Assembly: GCA_023014485.1 (NCBI GenBank)
Contig: JAJOZX010002710.1
Coordinates: forward strand, 220,001 to 284,000
Direction of reading: 5' to 3'
DNA from: Bathynomus jamesi
Taxonomy: Eukaryota > Arthropoda > Malacostraca > Isopoda > Cirolanidae
Length of the DNA stretch: 64,000 bases
Shown piece by piece: positions 11,791 through 21,577 of the stretch. Every line of letters begins with the position of its first letter. The first letter of the stretch is position 1. The notes under the pieces were generated by a model. That model saw only the letters and a program-made list of their open reading frames with translations. It was not told the origin of the DNA and did no database searches. Position numbers and translations under genes: made by a program.

Positions 11791-12387
11791 TTATTTTTAA
11801 CAACTGGCAACAAGTTAAATCTGATACAAAAATATTGCAAGAAAACTCTACTGATAACCTTCTTCCTATGAACTAGCCAGATTTAACGTCAAATGTTTCA
11901 TGTACCGATTTATCTGATAGTTGTATAATCTCTCATATATCCTTCAAATATGAATAATTCAGAAGTTTCGGAACAGTGTAATGTACCTTTATCAGTCAAA
12001 TCCAGTTCATTGTCAGCACAAGGAAAAAGCTGTCTCAAAAATTCTGAGAGTAATCATAACATTGTTTGCAGTGATGAAAGTGACTTTGGAAGTGATGATA
12101 GAAATAGCGTTGACAAAATTGAAAAGAAGTTAAAAATCGTGAACCAAAGGTGGAATGATGAAATTGAAAAAGATTGGATTGTAAATACGCCACCAAAAGT
12201 TAAATTCTGTGATAATGTTCGAACTTCACCCGTTCTTGATTGCTGTAGAAGGGGTCCTTGGGAAGTGTGCGCGCGGGACAAAATAAGATTTCAGATACGA
12301 ATTGAAGAAACTGAATCTAGTTTAAACCCTGTATTAATTCCTGAACATCGATGGAAAGTATTTATTAGATTGCAATCTTTTGAATGA

Positions 12388-12929
12388 TTTCTTTTCATTT
12401 ATTTTTGTGATATTTTAAAAATTCTACTTTTTTCACTACCCATTGGACTCCATTGTATGAAGCTTATAAATGTTTTGGAATTTATTATCGCTAAAGCAAA
12501 CTACTTGAGTAATTCCATTTGTGTACATTTACATTCTTTTAGACTAGTTAAAAATTAATTTTTTCGCAAAAAGTATACTAGTTTTTAAGAATTTTAATCA
12601 CCGTTGTACAATTGCGGAAAAAGGTTCGTCAGAAACAAATAGCATTTAAAGCCAAAAGTTTACGAAGTAGAAACTTTTGCATCTTTTGAGTTTAACAAAA
12701 ATAGTGTACATTTTTCAAAATAAAACTAAAATGAATAGTGATTTTGGCTTATTTTGATATTATATATATATATAAATATATATTTATTTTTTTCTCAGCA
12801 AACTTTTTACTGCTGCAACTTTATCTTTCATTTGAAATTATGTAGGTTTCCAGCTTATGTATATACACACCCCAACTAATAATAATAATATCAATAGCTT
12901 TTAATTAACTTAGATAACATGTTATGCTA
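12388..12929. other. AT-rich spacer, no gene seen
   Basis: AT-rich, with a short (TA)n tract near 12763 and no coding signal, directly behind the PPP1R15-like stop. It may contain the 3' UTR of that gene, but no clear polyadenylation site or boundary is visible. Confidence 0.5.
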
Positions 12930-14013
12930 GTTCCATAAATCGAATGCCATAGTTGCGGATGACTTCAACATCAATTTTCAATCTGAAGCAATCTCTCATA
13001 AATTTTTAAACTTAATAAATGCTTTCTATCTTAGTCACACTATTACCAAACCCCCTCGAATCTGCATCTATGATAATCAAATAACAGAATCTGCGATTGA
13101 TAATATATTTGTAAATAGCAATGCCCTCGTAAATTCTGGAATTATAACCACAAACATCAGTGATCATTTCCCTACTTAAGCTATATACAACATTGTTCAG
13201 ATTAAAACAACTAAATGATTACAGAATATTCTCAGAGGTTAACAAAAGAAAATTTATTGGGACTGTAGAAAATACTCGACTTGACTGTGATGAACCTATA
13301 AATAACCCAGAACATATGTTTCAGTTCTTCTATGACACCTTATTCCATATTTTAATATTTGCTTTCCTTTAAGGACTCTTTAAATATACATTTTACTTCA
13401 ATAGCGGATAACCTTCGCTCAGAGTTACTAAATAATGATCACTCACCTAAATTCATTGTCTTTTGTTCCTGCTACCTCTACTGAGGTGCGGAATATTGTT
13501 GGTAAATTAAAAAATACAAAAACATTCACAAAGTATTTCCAAACGAATATTCCCATCAATGCTAAAAACTGGCTGTATAACACTCAATTTTTAAAGAGGA
13601 TGATCCTACATTAGCAACAAATTACAGACCAGAGTGTTCATTATCAGTGTTCAGCAAAGTTTTTGAAAAATTGTAAAAAGTAGAATGCAGCGATATTTAG
13701 AATCCTACAATTTATTATCTCCAAATCAATATGGCTTCCGTAATAATAAAACAACGGAAGTCGTTATTTTAAATCTTATAGAAATTGCAAATATCGCTAA
13801 AGAGAACAAAGAAATAATGATATCAATATTTATGGATTTGAGTAAGGTAATAGACCATATTATAGGAGCAATCAGTAATTGATTTAAAAGTTATATGTCC
13901 AGTAGATATCATTTTGTATCAGTAAATAAGGATTGTTCAACTAAAGCGCTTGTCAAACATAGTGTGTCACAGGGCTCAGTTCTGTGTCCACTGTTATTTT
14001 TATTGTATATAAA

Positions 14014-14215
14014 TAGGCTGACCATATTTCCTTGAGACAAAAACGGGACATTGGGATGGCAAAAAAGGGACGGGGGTTATGTAATATTCTGTATTCATGA
14101 AAAAGTAAGTACATAAACATCTTGAGCTTACAATTATTCTTCAGTGACAGAACCCATACAAAAACCCATACAAAACGGTACTGTCCCGTTCAAAACGGTA
14201 CGTATGGTCAGCCTA
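14014..14215. mobile_element. hAT-type MITE (TAGGCTGACC ends)
   Basis: 202 bp with ends TAGGCTGACCATA / TATGGTCAGCCTA and an 8-bp direct repeat tatataaa on each side (14006-14013, 14216-14223). Eight-base duplications are characteristic of hAT transposons. It splits the LINE reverse transcriptase. Confidence 0.8.
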
Positions 14216-15053
14216 TATATAAATGACCTTCCACGCCCATCTGATACACTAAACTTCATAATGTTTCCAGATGATACAACTGTCTTTTTCTTGCAAAGAT
14301 GTTAATTCAGCTAAGAATATGTTTAATTCAGAATTCATCAGTGTAATAAAATGGTTGACCACCAATAAACTCTTCCTGAATACCAGTAAAACAAATTTTA
14401 TGATTTTACTAAAAAAAGTAATGTATATCTTGGTGAACTTAATTTTAATGAAAATCGCTATATGTAAAGGAGCGTACTGTAACGAAATTTCTTGGTGTAA
14501 TACTAAATAAGAATATGCTGTGGGTTGATCATGTAAATTTTATTGCGAAAAAGATTTCAAGGAGAGTAACTATAATATTTAAACTTAGAAATGTAGTCCC
14601 TAAACAGGTTTTATTGACTCTTTATTATACTCTTGTTCTTCTTTATATAACGTACTGCACCCTTGATAGGGGAACTCCGCTAACAACGCATTAAACGGTA
14701 TCTTTGTCATCCAAAAGAGCAATAAGGTTATTTATCTGATGACGATTTCCTTGATCACTCTAGTGCATTATTTAAAGAGCTAAACCTAATAAAGCTTAAC
14801 GATGTAATCAAACTGTCACTTTTTATTTTTATTTACAATGGGTAAATAGATATTTTGTAATTCAGCAAGAAATTCACTCGTATCAGAAAAGAAATAGATC
14901 AAAGCTTGTTATACATCAATTGTCTTCATCTCAAAAACCACCCATTTTCATTGGATTGAAACTATGGTATGACTTAATTGCCGGTATAAAAAATATTGTG
15001 AATGTAAGTTTATTTATGTCACAACGGACTTTTACCCGAATGTCAGTTACACA

Positions 15054-15563
15054 CAGTGGCGTGTACTCCTAAGACGCAAGGTAAGCATTGCTTACCCTAT
15101 AAAAATTATTCCCTTCCAAATTAAAATATCTTTGTTTAGTTAACATATTATTTATTTTAATTGTATATAGGGCATTCTGCATTTTTTTTATTTAAGTCTC
15201 AGTGAATTTATACCTGCTGTAATAGGAGTCCAGACTTTTGAATCTTGCAAGACGGGCGTTTGCCGCTTGAAAATCTGTCCCTCAAATACGCAACATTCAA
15301 TTTGCAGTAACCTCGTTCCGCCTCTTGCAGAATAAAATGATATGCCACTGCCAGACGTAAGATGAAAACTATTAAGTTAACTTATGTTACTCCCCTTTTT
15401 TCCCAAATCCATGTAAATAAGATTCAGATCAATCTAATATGCTGTGGAAAGCATTCTGATGCTAGAATGTCCCCTCAATAATATTTGTTGTTAAAAATTG
15501 GAAGGGAATAATTTTTATAGGATAAGCAATGCTTACCTTGCGTCTTAGGAGTACACGCCACTG
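15054..15563. mobile_element. hAT-type MITE with ~60-bp inverted ends
   Basis: 510 bp. Ends CAGTGGCGTGTACTCCTAAG / CTTAGGAGTACACGCCACTG continue as inverted repeats for about 60 bp. The target duplication gttacaca is perfect (15046-15053, 15564-15571). No coding capacity. Confidence 0.9.
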
Positions 15564-16135
15564 GTTACACACAAATCGCCAATAAAAAAATGAATGAAAG
15601 AAATTTATGAAACCATGAAATTACTGAAAATTATTTTTTTTAGTTACTCCTTAGGTGAGCTTCAGAGAACGGAAGTTCTTCATGAAAATATGATATAGGA
15701 AAAGTAGGAATAACAATTAAATTCAAATTTGGATTTCGCTACTGCAAAAATATAAAAATAGATTGTGTAATGTATATATATATATATATATATATATACG
15801 GTTATACGGATATACAATGCATCTCGGCGGTGTAGTAGTTAGCACTGGTGAGAGAGGAGACCAGGTTCGTGGGAGGAAAACAAAGGTTAAGCAAGGTACT
15901 AATAATGTTTCGACTTTTTAATATAATCTTTTCAATGTTCAGAGGTACAAAAAATGTTATCTTATAAAAGAAAATTACTCACTACATCTGTAAATAAACA
16001 CATACTCGAGACCTCACTTATACCCAACAGCCTACGCACACAGCAGAAACTGGAAATGCATGAATTTCATAGTGCCAACATTTTTTGCCTGCCTCTGTCA
16101 GGAACAGACAAATCTTCTATTCAATATTGCGAGGG

Positions 16136-16162
16136 GAGAGAGAGAGAGAGAGAGAGAGAGAG
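16136..16162. repeat. (GA)n tract at the truncated start of Z copy B
   Basis: The right-arm Maverick homology of element 1 starts just after this microsatellite, within the last codons of gene Z. It is a second candidate breakpoint, opposite the (AC)n tract at 9191. Confidence 0.6.
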
Positions 16163-16183
16163 CCAGTGTTTGTAGGTCATATT

Positions 16184-16245
16184 CAGTGAAAAAGATTGTT
16201 GTTTATTTAAGTGTTGAGGAGATGAATAGTCTTCGTGGTAGTTGA
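16184..16245 (+). pseudogene. Accessory gene Z, copy B (3' end only)
   Basis: Only the end of Z remains: VVYLSVEEMNSLRGS then a stop at 16243-16245, in frame with (GA)n-encoded sequence upstream. The stop overlaps the start of the Y frame, which is shifted by +1, as in copy C. Confidence 0.6.
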
Positions 16246-16780
16246 GAAGTGGAGCGAGGATCGTTATAAAATACCTGCAGGTGTAGGTACAAGAGAACAG
16301 ATTAGTGATAGCCACTCATATGCTATTGTTTGTACTTTGTGTATAAATAGCGATCACCCATGCATTGACATAAGGCTGATGTGGAAGAATGTGTCTGATA
16401 ATAACGTTCTTGCCCCGACGCGAAACCGATTCATCCTCGACAGAATGTTTGAAATCGTCGGATTCTGCAATCTGAAGTCTATATTAGACGCGCGTGTTAC
16501 GAAGATGCTTTATTTTAATATGGTTCTTGAATACGCATACATAGCTCTGCTAGACGGGTTTACCGAGTGTAGGACTGAACAAGACGAGAATGGTCTGGAA
16601 CTGGATGCTTATTTAAAAGGTTTAGACTCTTCGAAATATCATGAACTTTGGTACAAAGGGCTTAAGCGGTACAGGGCTGAGCTCACTTCCACCGTTCACC
16701 CTGAAGAATTGTTTCTTTATATAATGAGCAGCTGTCGTTACGACTTAGAAGATTATTTCAACTGCCGCTATGCATTGTAA
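16235..16780 (+). CDS. Accessory gene Y, copy B (open, ~181 aa)
   Basis: Open frame from VVEKWSEDRYKIPAGVGT to NCRYAL and a TAA at 16778-16780. Copies A and C have the same protein. There is no ATG at the beginning of the conserved region: the frame opens at a GTG overlapping the end of Z, and the first ATG falls at LMWKN, about 47 codons in. It is therefore either started late, spliced, or reached from Z by a +1 frameshift. Conserved patches include NRFILDRMFEIVGF, EYAYIALLDGF and HPEELFLYIMSSCRYDLEDY. Function unknown. Its stop overlaps the ATG of W. Confidence 0.7.
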   Translation: MVVEKWSEDRYKIPAGVGTREQISDSHSYAIVCTLCINSDHPCIDIRLMWKNVSDNNVLAPTRNRFILDRMFEIVGFCNLKSILDARVTKMLYFNMVLEYAYIALLDGFTECRTEQDENGLELDAYLKGLDSSKYHELWYKGLKRYRAELTSTVHPEELFLYIMSSCRYDLEDYFNCRYAL

Positions 16781-17135
16781 AGACGAGTTCACGATTGAAA
16801 AGCTCGTATCGGTAAGAATAAACCCTCGATTGGAAAGGAGTGTTTATAAACTTGAATTTAACAGTGATGTTGTGGCTAACGATGCCCTCTTTATGCGTGC
16901 TTTTGATTGTATTCTGTCTGTGTTTAAAGATAACTTGCTAACCAAATGTAAAGTGGGCACAAAAAATAGTATTGAACGAATGAAGTCCGTTTACATTGAG
17001 CATAGGCCTTCCTATAACTTGAGTAGTGAAATAATGCTAAATCGTATTTACTGCATAGTGCAAAGCAACAATGATGTAACTGTAGGCTCGATCACGTGCG
17101 AGTTTAGTATTTTAGTTAAGCGTAATAGAACATAA
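16770..17135 (+). CDS. Accessory gene W, copy B (open, 121 aa)
   Basis: Intact ORF beginning MHCKDEFTIEKL and ending SILVKRNRT. The ATG overlaps the Y stop by 11 nt (ATGCATTGTAA), an arrangement found in all three copies and suggestive of coupled or polycistronic expression. Copies A and C are broken. Mixed composition with no recognised domain. Between W and the Maverick TIR lies AT-rich tandem repeat, as in element 2. Confidence 0.7.
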   Translation: MHCKDEFTIEKLVSVRINPRLERSVYKLEFNSDVVANDALFMRAFDCILSVFKDNLLTKCKVGTKNSIERMKSVYIEHRPSYNLSSEIMLNRIYCIVQSNNDVTVGSITCEFSILVKRNRT

Positions 17136-17661
17136 TGTGTAGATAGATTTCTCCTGTACTATTATTTTGTTGTTTATATATATATATTCTTCGCTCAACT
17201 TGTGTATTTCTTATACTATTATTATTGTTTATTATATATATATATATATATAGATATATTCCTCGTTTAAATTGTGTATTTCTTATACTCTTATTTTTTA
17301 TTGTATATATATATATTCCTCGTTTAAACTGTATTTCTTGTACTATTATAATTTCTTTGTGTGTATATATATATATAAAATATATATATATATATACACA
17401 TTCCTCGTTTAACTTGAGTATTTTTTATACTATTATAATTTTTTATTATGTATATGTGTGTGTGTATATTATATATATATATATATTCCTCATTTAAACT
17501 CTGTATAGAATAAACTAATTTGATTGTATTTTATTTTCTATATATTTCATGAAATTATTTCCAATAATTCGTCTAAATAAAAAGAATGATGTAATGGTTT
17601 TTCATTTAACTCTTTTGGTTGTATATATAAACGATATTATAATTAAATAAAAAAAAAAAAA

Positions 17662-17718
<57 letters not shown>

Positions 17719-17770
17719 GTATATATATATATATATATATAATATATATACAGTATATATGTATACGAAA
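17136..17770. repeat. AT-rich tandem repeats behind gene W
   Basis: Units of roughly 60-65 bp containing 'cctcgtttaaactgtatttctt' and 'tactattat' separated by (TA)n (17136-17500), then A-rich sequence and long (TA)n (17640-17760). Element 2 has related tandem units (attagtacaggaaaaatata) at the matching place, 46300-46640. Confidence 0.7.
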
Positions 17771-18577
17771 TAGCAGGTTACGCCTTCTAAGCGACTGGCG
17801 GAATCTAAGCCAACTGTCAACAATATCTGTTACACTGGGAAAATTAACAACTCCTTGAACAGATAAGAAGACAATGATACGGTTTACTTGCCTTCCCAGC
17901 TCTTAATAGCCGATACTGACAAATGTTACTAATTTTGTGCATCAGAGTTGAGATGCTTATGTAACTGTGGTTCTGGCGAGATATTTTTGGATTATTATTA
18001 ATTAGGAAAAACCGTGTACAATAAATGGTTAGTCTCTGATCTGACTATATTGAAGATCGCTTCTTTTTTTATTTCTATTGAAACGTTGAGAGAGTTCTAG
18101 TCAATATTTCTTTTTTTTTCTTCCATCCTAACCGTCTCTTATATATAAAGATTACACTACGTACCTTTATTTCACTCAGGCGCATTTCATCTGTTTAAAC
18201 CAAATTAATTTTGAAATTGCCTAATATAAATTTTATTTTATTCACACTTAAATGTTACAGTAAACTGCGTTAATAGCTAAATATAATTATCACTACAAAT
18301 CATCTTTTAATAGTGTTCGCCAACTATCACAGAAATTAAGGGGTTGTATGTTGTGTGGACAGGCGAGACATTATTAAAATGTTTGTGGAGGAGGGAGAAT
18401 GGGGATCGGGAGGGTGGGTGGGGGAAAGTTAATCATCTAAGACATGGAAAGGTCTGAACTCAAACCCCCTAAAGTGAAAGAAAAGGTTTTCAGATGGGTT
18501 GCTGGGGGGAGAGAGCGAAGTGGGTGAAAGGGGACACTATATGCACACACAAACACACACACACATATATATATATA
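17771..18577. other. Unassigned sequence, no gene seen
   Basis: Mostly AT-rich sequence with a G-rich stretch near 18384-18540 and a (CA)n/(TA)n tract near 18543-18577. I see no coding region and no recognisable repeat ends. Confidence 0.5.
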
Positions 18578-18581
18578 TTAA

Positions 18582-19357
18582 CACATTTAGCGCTGAGGGT
18601 GCAGAAATGCTACACCAAATTAATTTGATTGGTACTCGGTAGATATTTTTCTTACGGAAAATAGCTTTTGAATTTATATAAATACATTATATACACTAAG
18701 TATTCACAGGAAAAAAGTGAGAGAAAAATTATTTTAAATGTTATTAGTAATTATCCAAAATTTGTCCTTTTATTCGCAATTTCACACATGTTTTGATTTC
18801 CGTTTTGGCGCTATTTCATACCAATAGATGTTGATCGACCTTGTCAGTTGTTGAGGTTAGAGTGCTGGGGAAGGTTGTACTCAAAGCTATCCAAAAGTAT
18901 CCTGAAAATTAGTGAATTATTACGACATAAACATCTCTGGTACAGATCTGCACTGTTAGCGGAAAACCAGATATACCTTACTTTTTAGGTAAGTGCTGCC
19001 AGTTCTTTAAATTTCATTTATTTTTTGGCCACTGTTACATTTTTATTATGCAATAATATAATAGTCACTCTGAAAATTTGTTTTTCATGTTATTATATTC
19101 GTAGAGAGCAGGTTCATATAAGGATAACTAGTAAATTTATTTCTGTTTGTTTTGTGTTTGTAAAATAAATATCACTATTTGCTTTCTAACGTAAATTTCT
19201 CACTACCTACTGATGGTGCAGATGTGCACCAGTTCGTATTTCAAACAATAAAAATTTTTTTATCTTATTTGTTTATTATTATCGTAGAGTCCCATCTATC
19301 ACATATATAAAAATAATTTATTTCTGACCAACATAAAGGGGTACGACGGTTAATGGG
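18582..19357. mobile_element. piggyBac-like MITE
   Basis: Flanked by TTAA on both sides (18578-18581, 19358-19361), the piggyBac target duplication. Ends are cacatttagcg on the left and, reversed, cccattaaccg on the right (8 of 11 match). Subterminal 'ggtgcagaaatgc' and 'ggtgcagatgtgc' occur on either side. No transposase coding. Confidence 0.6.
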
Positions 19358-19499
19358 TTAAAGTGAAAATTTGTTTAAAATAATACGCTGGTTTCAATAT
19401 TCATTAAATATTTACAAATTAAACATTCAGTTTATATTGTTGCCCGAAAGGATCCCCTCATAGTTCTTTTAATTGGCAAGACATTTTACTTGTTTAAAA

Positions 19500-19612
19500 A
19501 AAATTTTGATAACTGTTGTACCCGGAAAGACCAGACCTAGAGACAATCTCAAAATATAAATCTTTATAAACCATCAGTTAGACCCCATTTGAAATATATA
19601 TATATATATAGT
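19500..19612 (+). other. Short CR1-like LINE scrap
   Basis: The bases before the (TA)n at about 19600 translate as NLYKPSVRPHLKY, matching the LYNSLVRPHLEYA motif in the CR1-like RT at 22669-22700. Only this C-terminal scrap is readable. Confidence 0.4.
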
Positions 19613-19669
19613 GAACAGACAAAGAGACAGACAGAAAAACAGACAAAGAACAGCCAAAGCAATTCTTTT

Positions 19670-20262
19670 CACCGCCATTCTCAAACATCTTGGAATCATC
19701 TAGAATCGAAGAACACACGTGGTTTTGTCAAGGACAGAGAAACTACAGGACGCTTGTAGGCGTCTCAAAAAGGCCGTGGAACTTAGCGTGTCAAGAGTTT
19801 ATAAAAGGCTGAGTTCACTGATACATCAACTCACTCATTTACTTCTCGTTTTGTTCGTCACGTCTCACTCTCGGCTTTCGTCAGCAGCAACACTCGTCAA
19901 GCCACCCGCTCTCCGGATTTCGCCGGGGAGCGGCCTGCTGTTCCTTCAAGGCTCCTGTCTATCATCAATTAAGGCTTTCTACTGACCGCCTGCAGAAGCA
20001 ATCCTTCGGAGCACAGCACCGTTCGACTTCAGCCGGCTTCAGTCCCTCAAACAACATTTCAACTCTACACGAAGCGAATCAACACTTGAGGCGACATCCT
20101 TCTGACCTTGATTTAACTCATCCTTCACCTCAAGTCGACCGGCGCACGTTCAACAAACTTCAATAGGACGGCCAACTTCACCTCGGGCCTACGTTCTACA
20201 AGGTCAACCTTCGAGCATCTCTTCATCTCAAGAGGTATTTTCAACATTGTCGGTAAGCTCTC
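19670..20262 (+). promoter_or_regulatory. Candidate Pol II promoter with first exon and splice donor
   Basis: A GC-richer island in AT-rich DNA. It has heat-shock-element-like GAA blocks 10 bp apart (ttggaatcatctagaatcgaag, about 19687-19708), a TATA box TATAAAAG at about 19802, an exon-like CA/TC-rich leader to about 20258, and a strong splice donor (CATTGTCG|GTAAGC) near 20258. The leader has no long ORF. It resembles a stress-gene promoter with a 5' UTR exon, but no linked coding region follows before the Maverick TIR. The assignment is inference. Confidence 0.35.
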
Positions 20263-21041
20263 TGTGCCTCGTTCTTAAGCAATGCTCGCTAAGCCTACAT
20301 AGCTTAACCGCAGTGTCGTGATTAGGCTATACCTAAAAGTGCTTTCAATACCGTTCAAACTAACTTTCCCGTTAAACCTGCAGTAGGCATATTTCTAGTG
20401 TTGTATCAAATACCGTAGTTTTGTATCACCCTATTATTGTGATCATCGTACAATTTTCTTATCATGCATCCTTCTATTTACGTGTTCTTTTAGACATTTC
20501 ATTCTAGGCGGCCTGAATCCATTCAGTGTACCAAAACGTACGTGCATAATTTCTATTATCATTAGGCTGCATCATTTATTTCATGTTCCATTTATGCGTA
20601 CGTTTAGCCTATCTAAATCAGTGTATTACGTAACCTATTCAGTGCAACAAACGCACGTGCATAATCTGTTATCAATAGACTTCATTTTTCATGCTGTGTT
20701 CCATTTTTGCAACCATTGGCCTATCATAAATGAGTGTATTACTTAACACAATTAATCTATGTAACCATTTCCATATTTGCTAATCCTGTCATATTTAGCA
20801 TACTATAAATGCCGTTATATAATTGTTAATCACCGTAAATACCTTCATAGCCATGTTAATCACTGTGAACAAATAATTGATTTATTTTCTTAATTAAACA
20901 AAACCACAATGTAATTTTTCTAACCTTATTAATATTATTTGGTTGGGTGTAATCGAAGCTGGTGACCTCGAAATATTTCGTATCATTTCATTTAGCAATT
21001 ATATTAGGCCCACACCAACCAGTTAATGCTAGGCCTACTAC

Positions 21042-21089
<48 letters not shown>
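20263..21089. other. Intron-like AT-rich sequence, no gene seen
   Basis: Continues from the splice-donor-like site with no coding signal. It has a direct repeat of about 110 bp (cagtgtaccaaaacgtacgtgcataat near 20534 and cagtgcaacaaacgcacgtgcataat near 20640) and ends in (TA)n at 21040-21090. Confidence 0.45.
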
Positions 21090-21092
<3 letters not shown>

Positions 21093-21485
21093 ACCCCCTT
21101 TGCAACATTAGTTAACATTGCATTTGCAACATTTTAATTGCGCTCTACCCACTCGTATTTATTTATTTTTTCAGATGGTATGTATTTACACAAGTTTTAA
21201 TAAATAAATAATTAAAATAAATAGTGGTACCTGGCAACCCCTCCATATATAAATAAATAAATTAAACATCTGGCAACCCCTCCATATATAAATAAATAAA
21301 TTAAACATCTGGCAACCCCTCCATATATATATATAAATAAACAAATTCAATCGTGGTATCTGGCAACTCCTCCATATATAAATAATTAAAATAAATATTG
21401 CTCTCTGGCAACCCCAGACCTTCTATATGACAGATGTTGGTTCCCTGACCTCTCATTATGCTTCTGGCGGAACCAGGCGAAACGT

Positions 21486-21577
<92 letters not shown>

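Larger units (their letters stand above)
9247..12387 (+). pseudogene. PPP1R15 (GADD34/CReP)-like gene, split by a LINE
   Basis: The C-terminal part (ATG 11950 to stop 12387) carries a PP1-docking KVKF motif (12196-12207), then RRGPWEVCARDKIRF (about 12247), RIEETE, and LNPVLIPEHRW...RLQ. This order is the conserved C-terminal module of PPP1R15 proteins, which bring protein phosphatase 1 to phosphorylated eIF2-alpha. Upstream, 9247-9774 is an open low-complexity frame rich in Ser/Asn/Lys, as is usual for the long disordered N-terminus. The two parts share a VSEQC(D/N)VP motif near 9960 and 11965. A 5'-truncated minus-strand LINE (9985-11790) separates them and a stop occurs at 9772. Joining the two halves as one gene is my inference; the C-terminal family call is strong. 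Confidence 0.75.
12930..15600 (+). mobile_element. Old LINE fragment with two MITEs inserted
   Basis: Endonuclease remnants (ADDFNINF near 12957; IDNIFVNSN near 13098) are followed by RT pieces: SPNQYGFRNNKTTEV (13718-13762), IFMDLSKVIDH (13827-13859), VSQGSVLCPLLFLLYI (about 13963-14013), the catalytic FPDDTTVFF (about 14265-14291), and a thumb/C-terminal region to about 15050. Stops and shifts are frequent. The sequence is interrupted exactly between LYI and NDL by the MITE at 14014-14215, and later by the hAT MITE at 15054-15563. Confidence 0.75.

Noticed and set aside
17225..17497. 90-aa Tyr/Ile-rich ORF that looks like a membrane protein
   Set aside because: Produced by (TA)n and AT-rich tandem repeats behind gene W.
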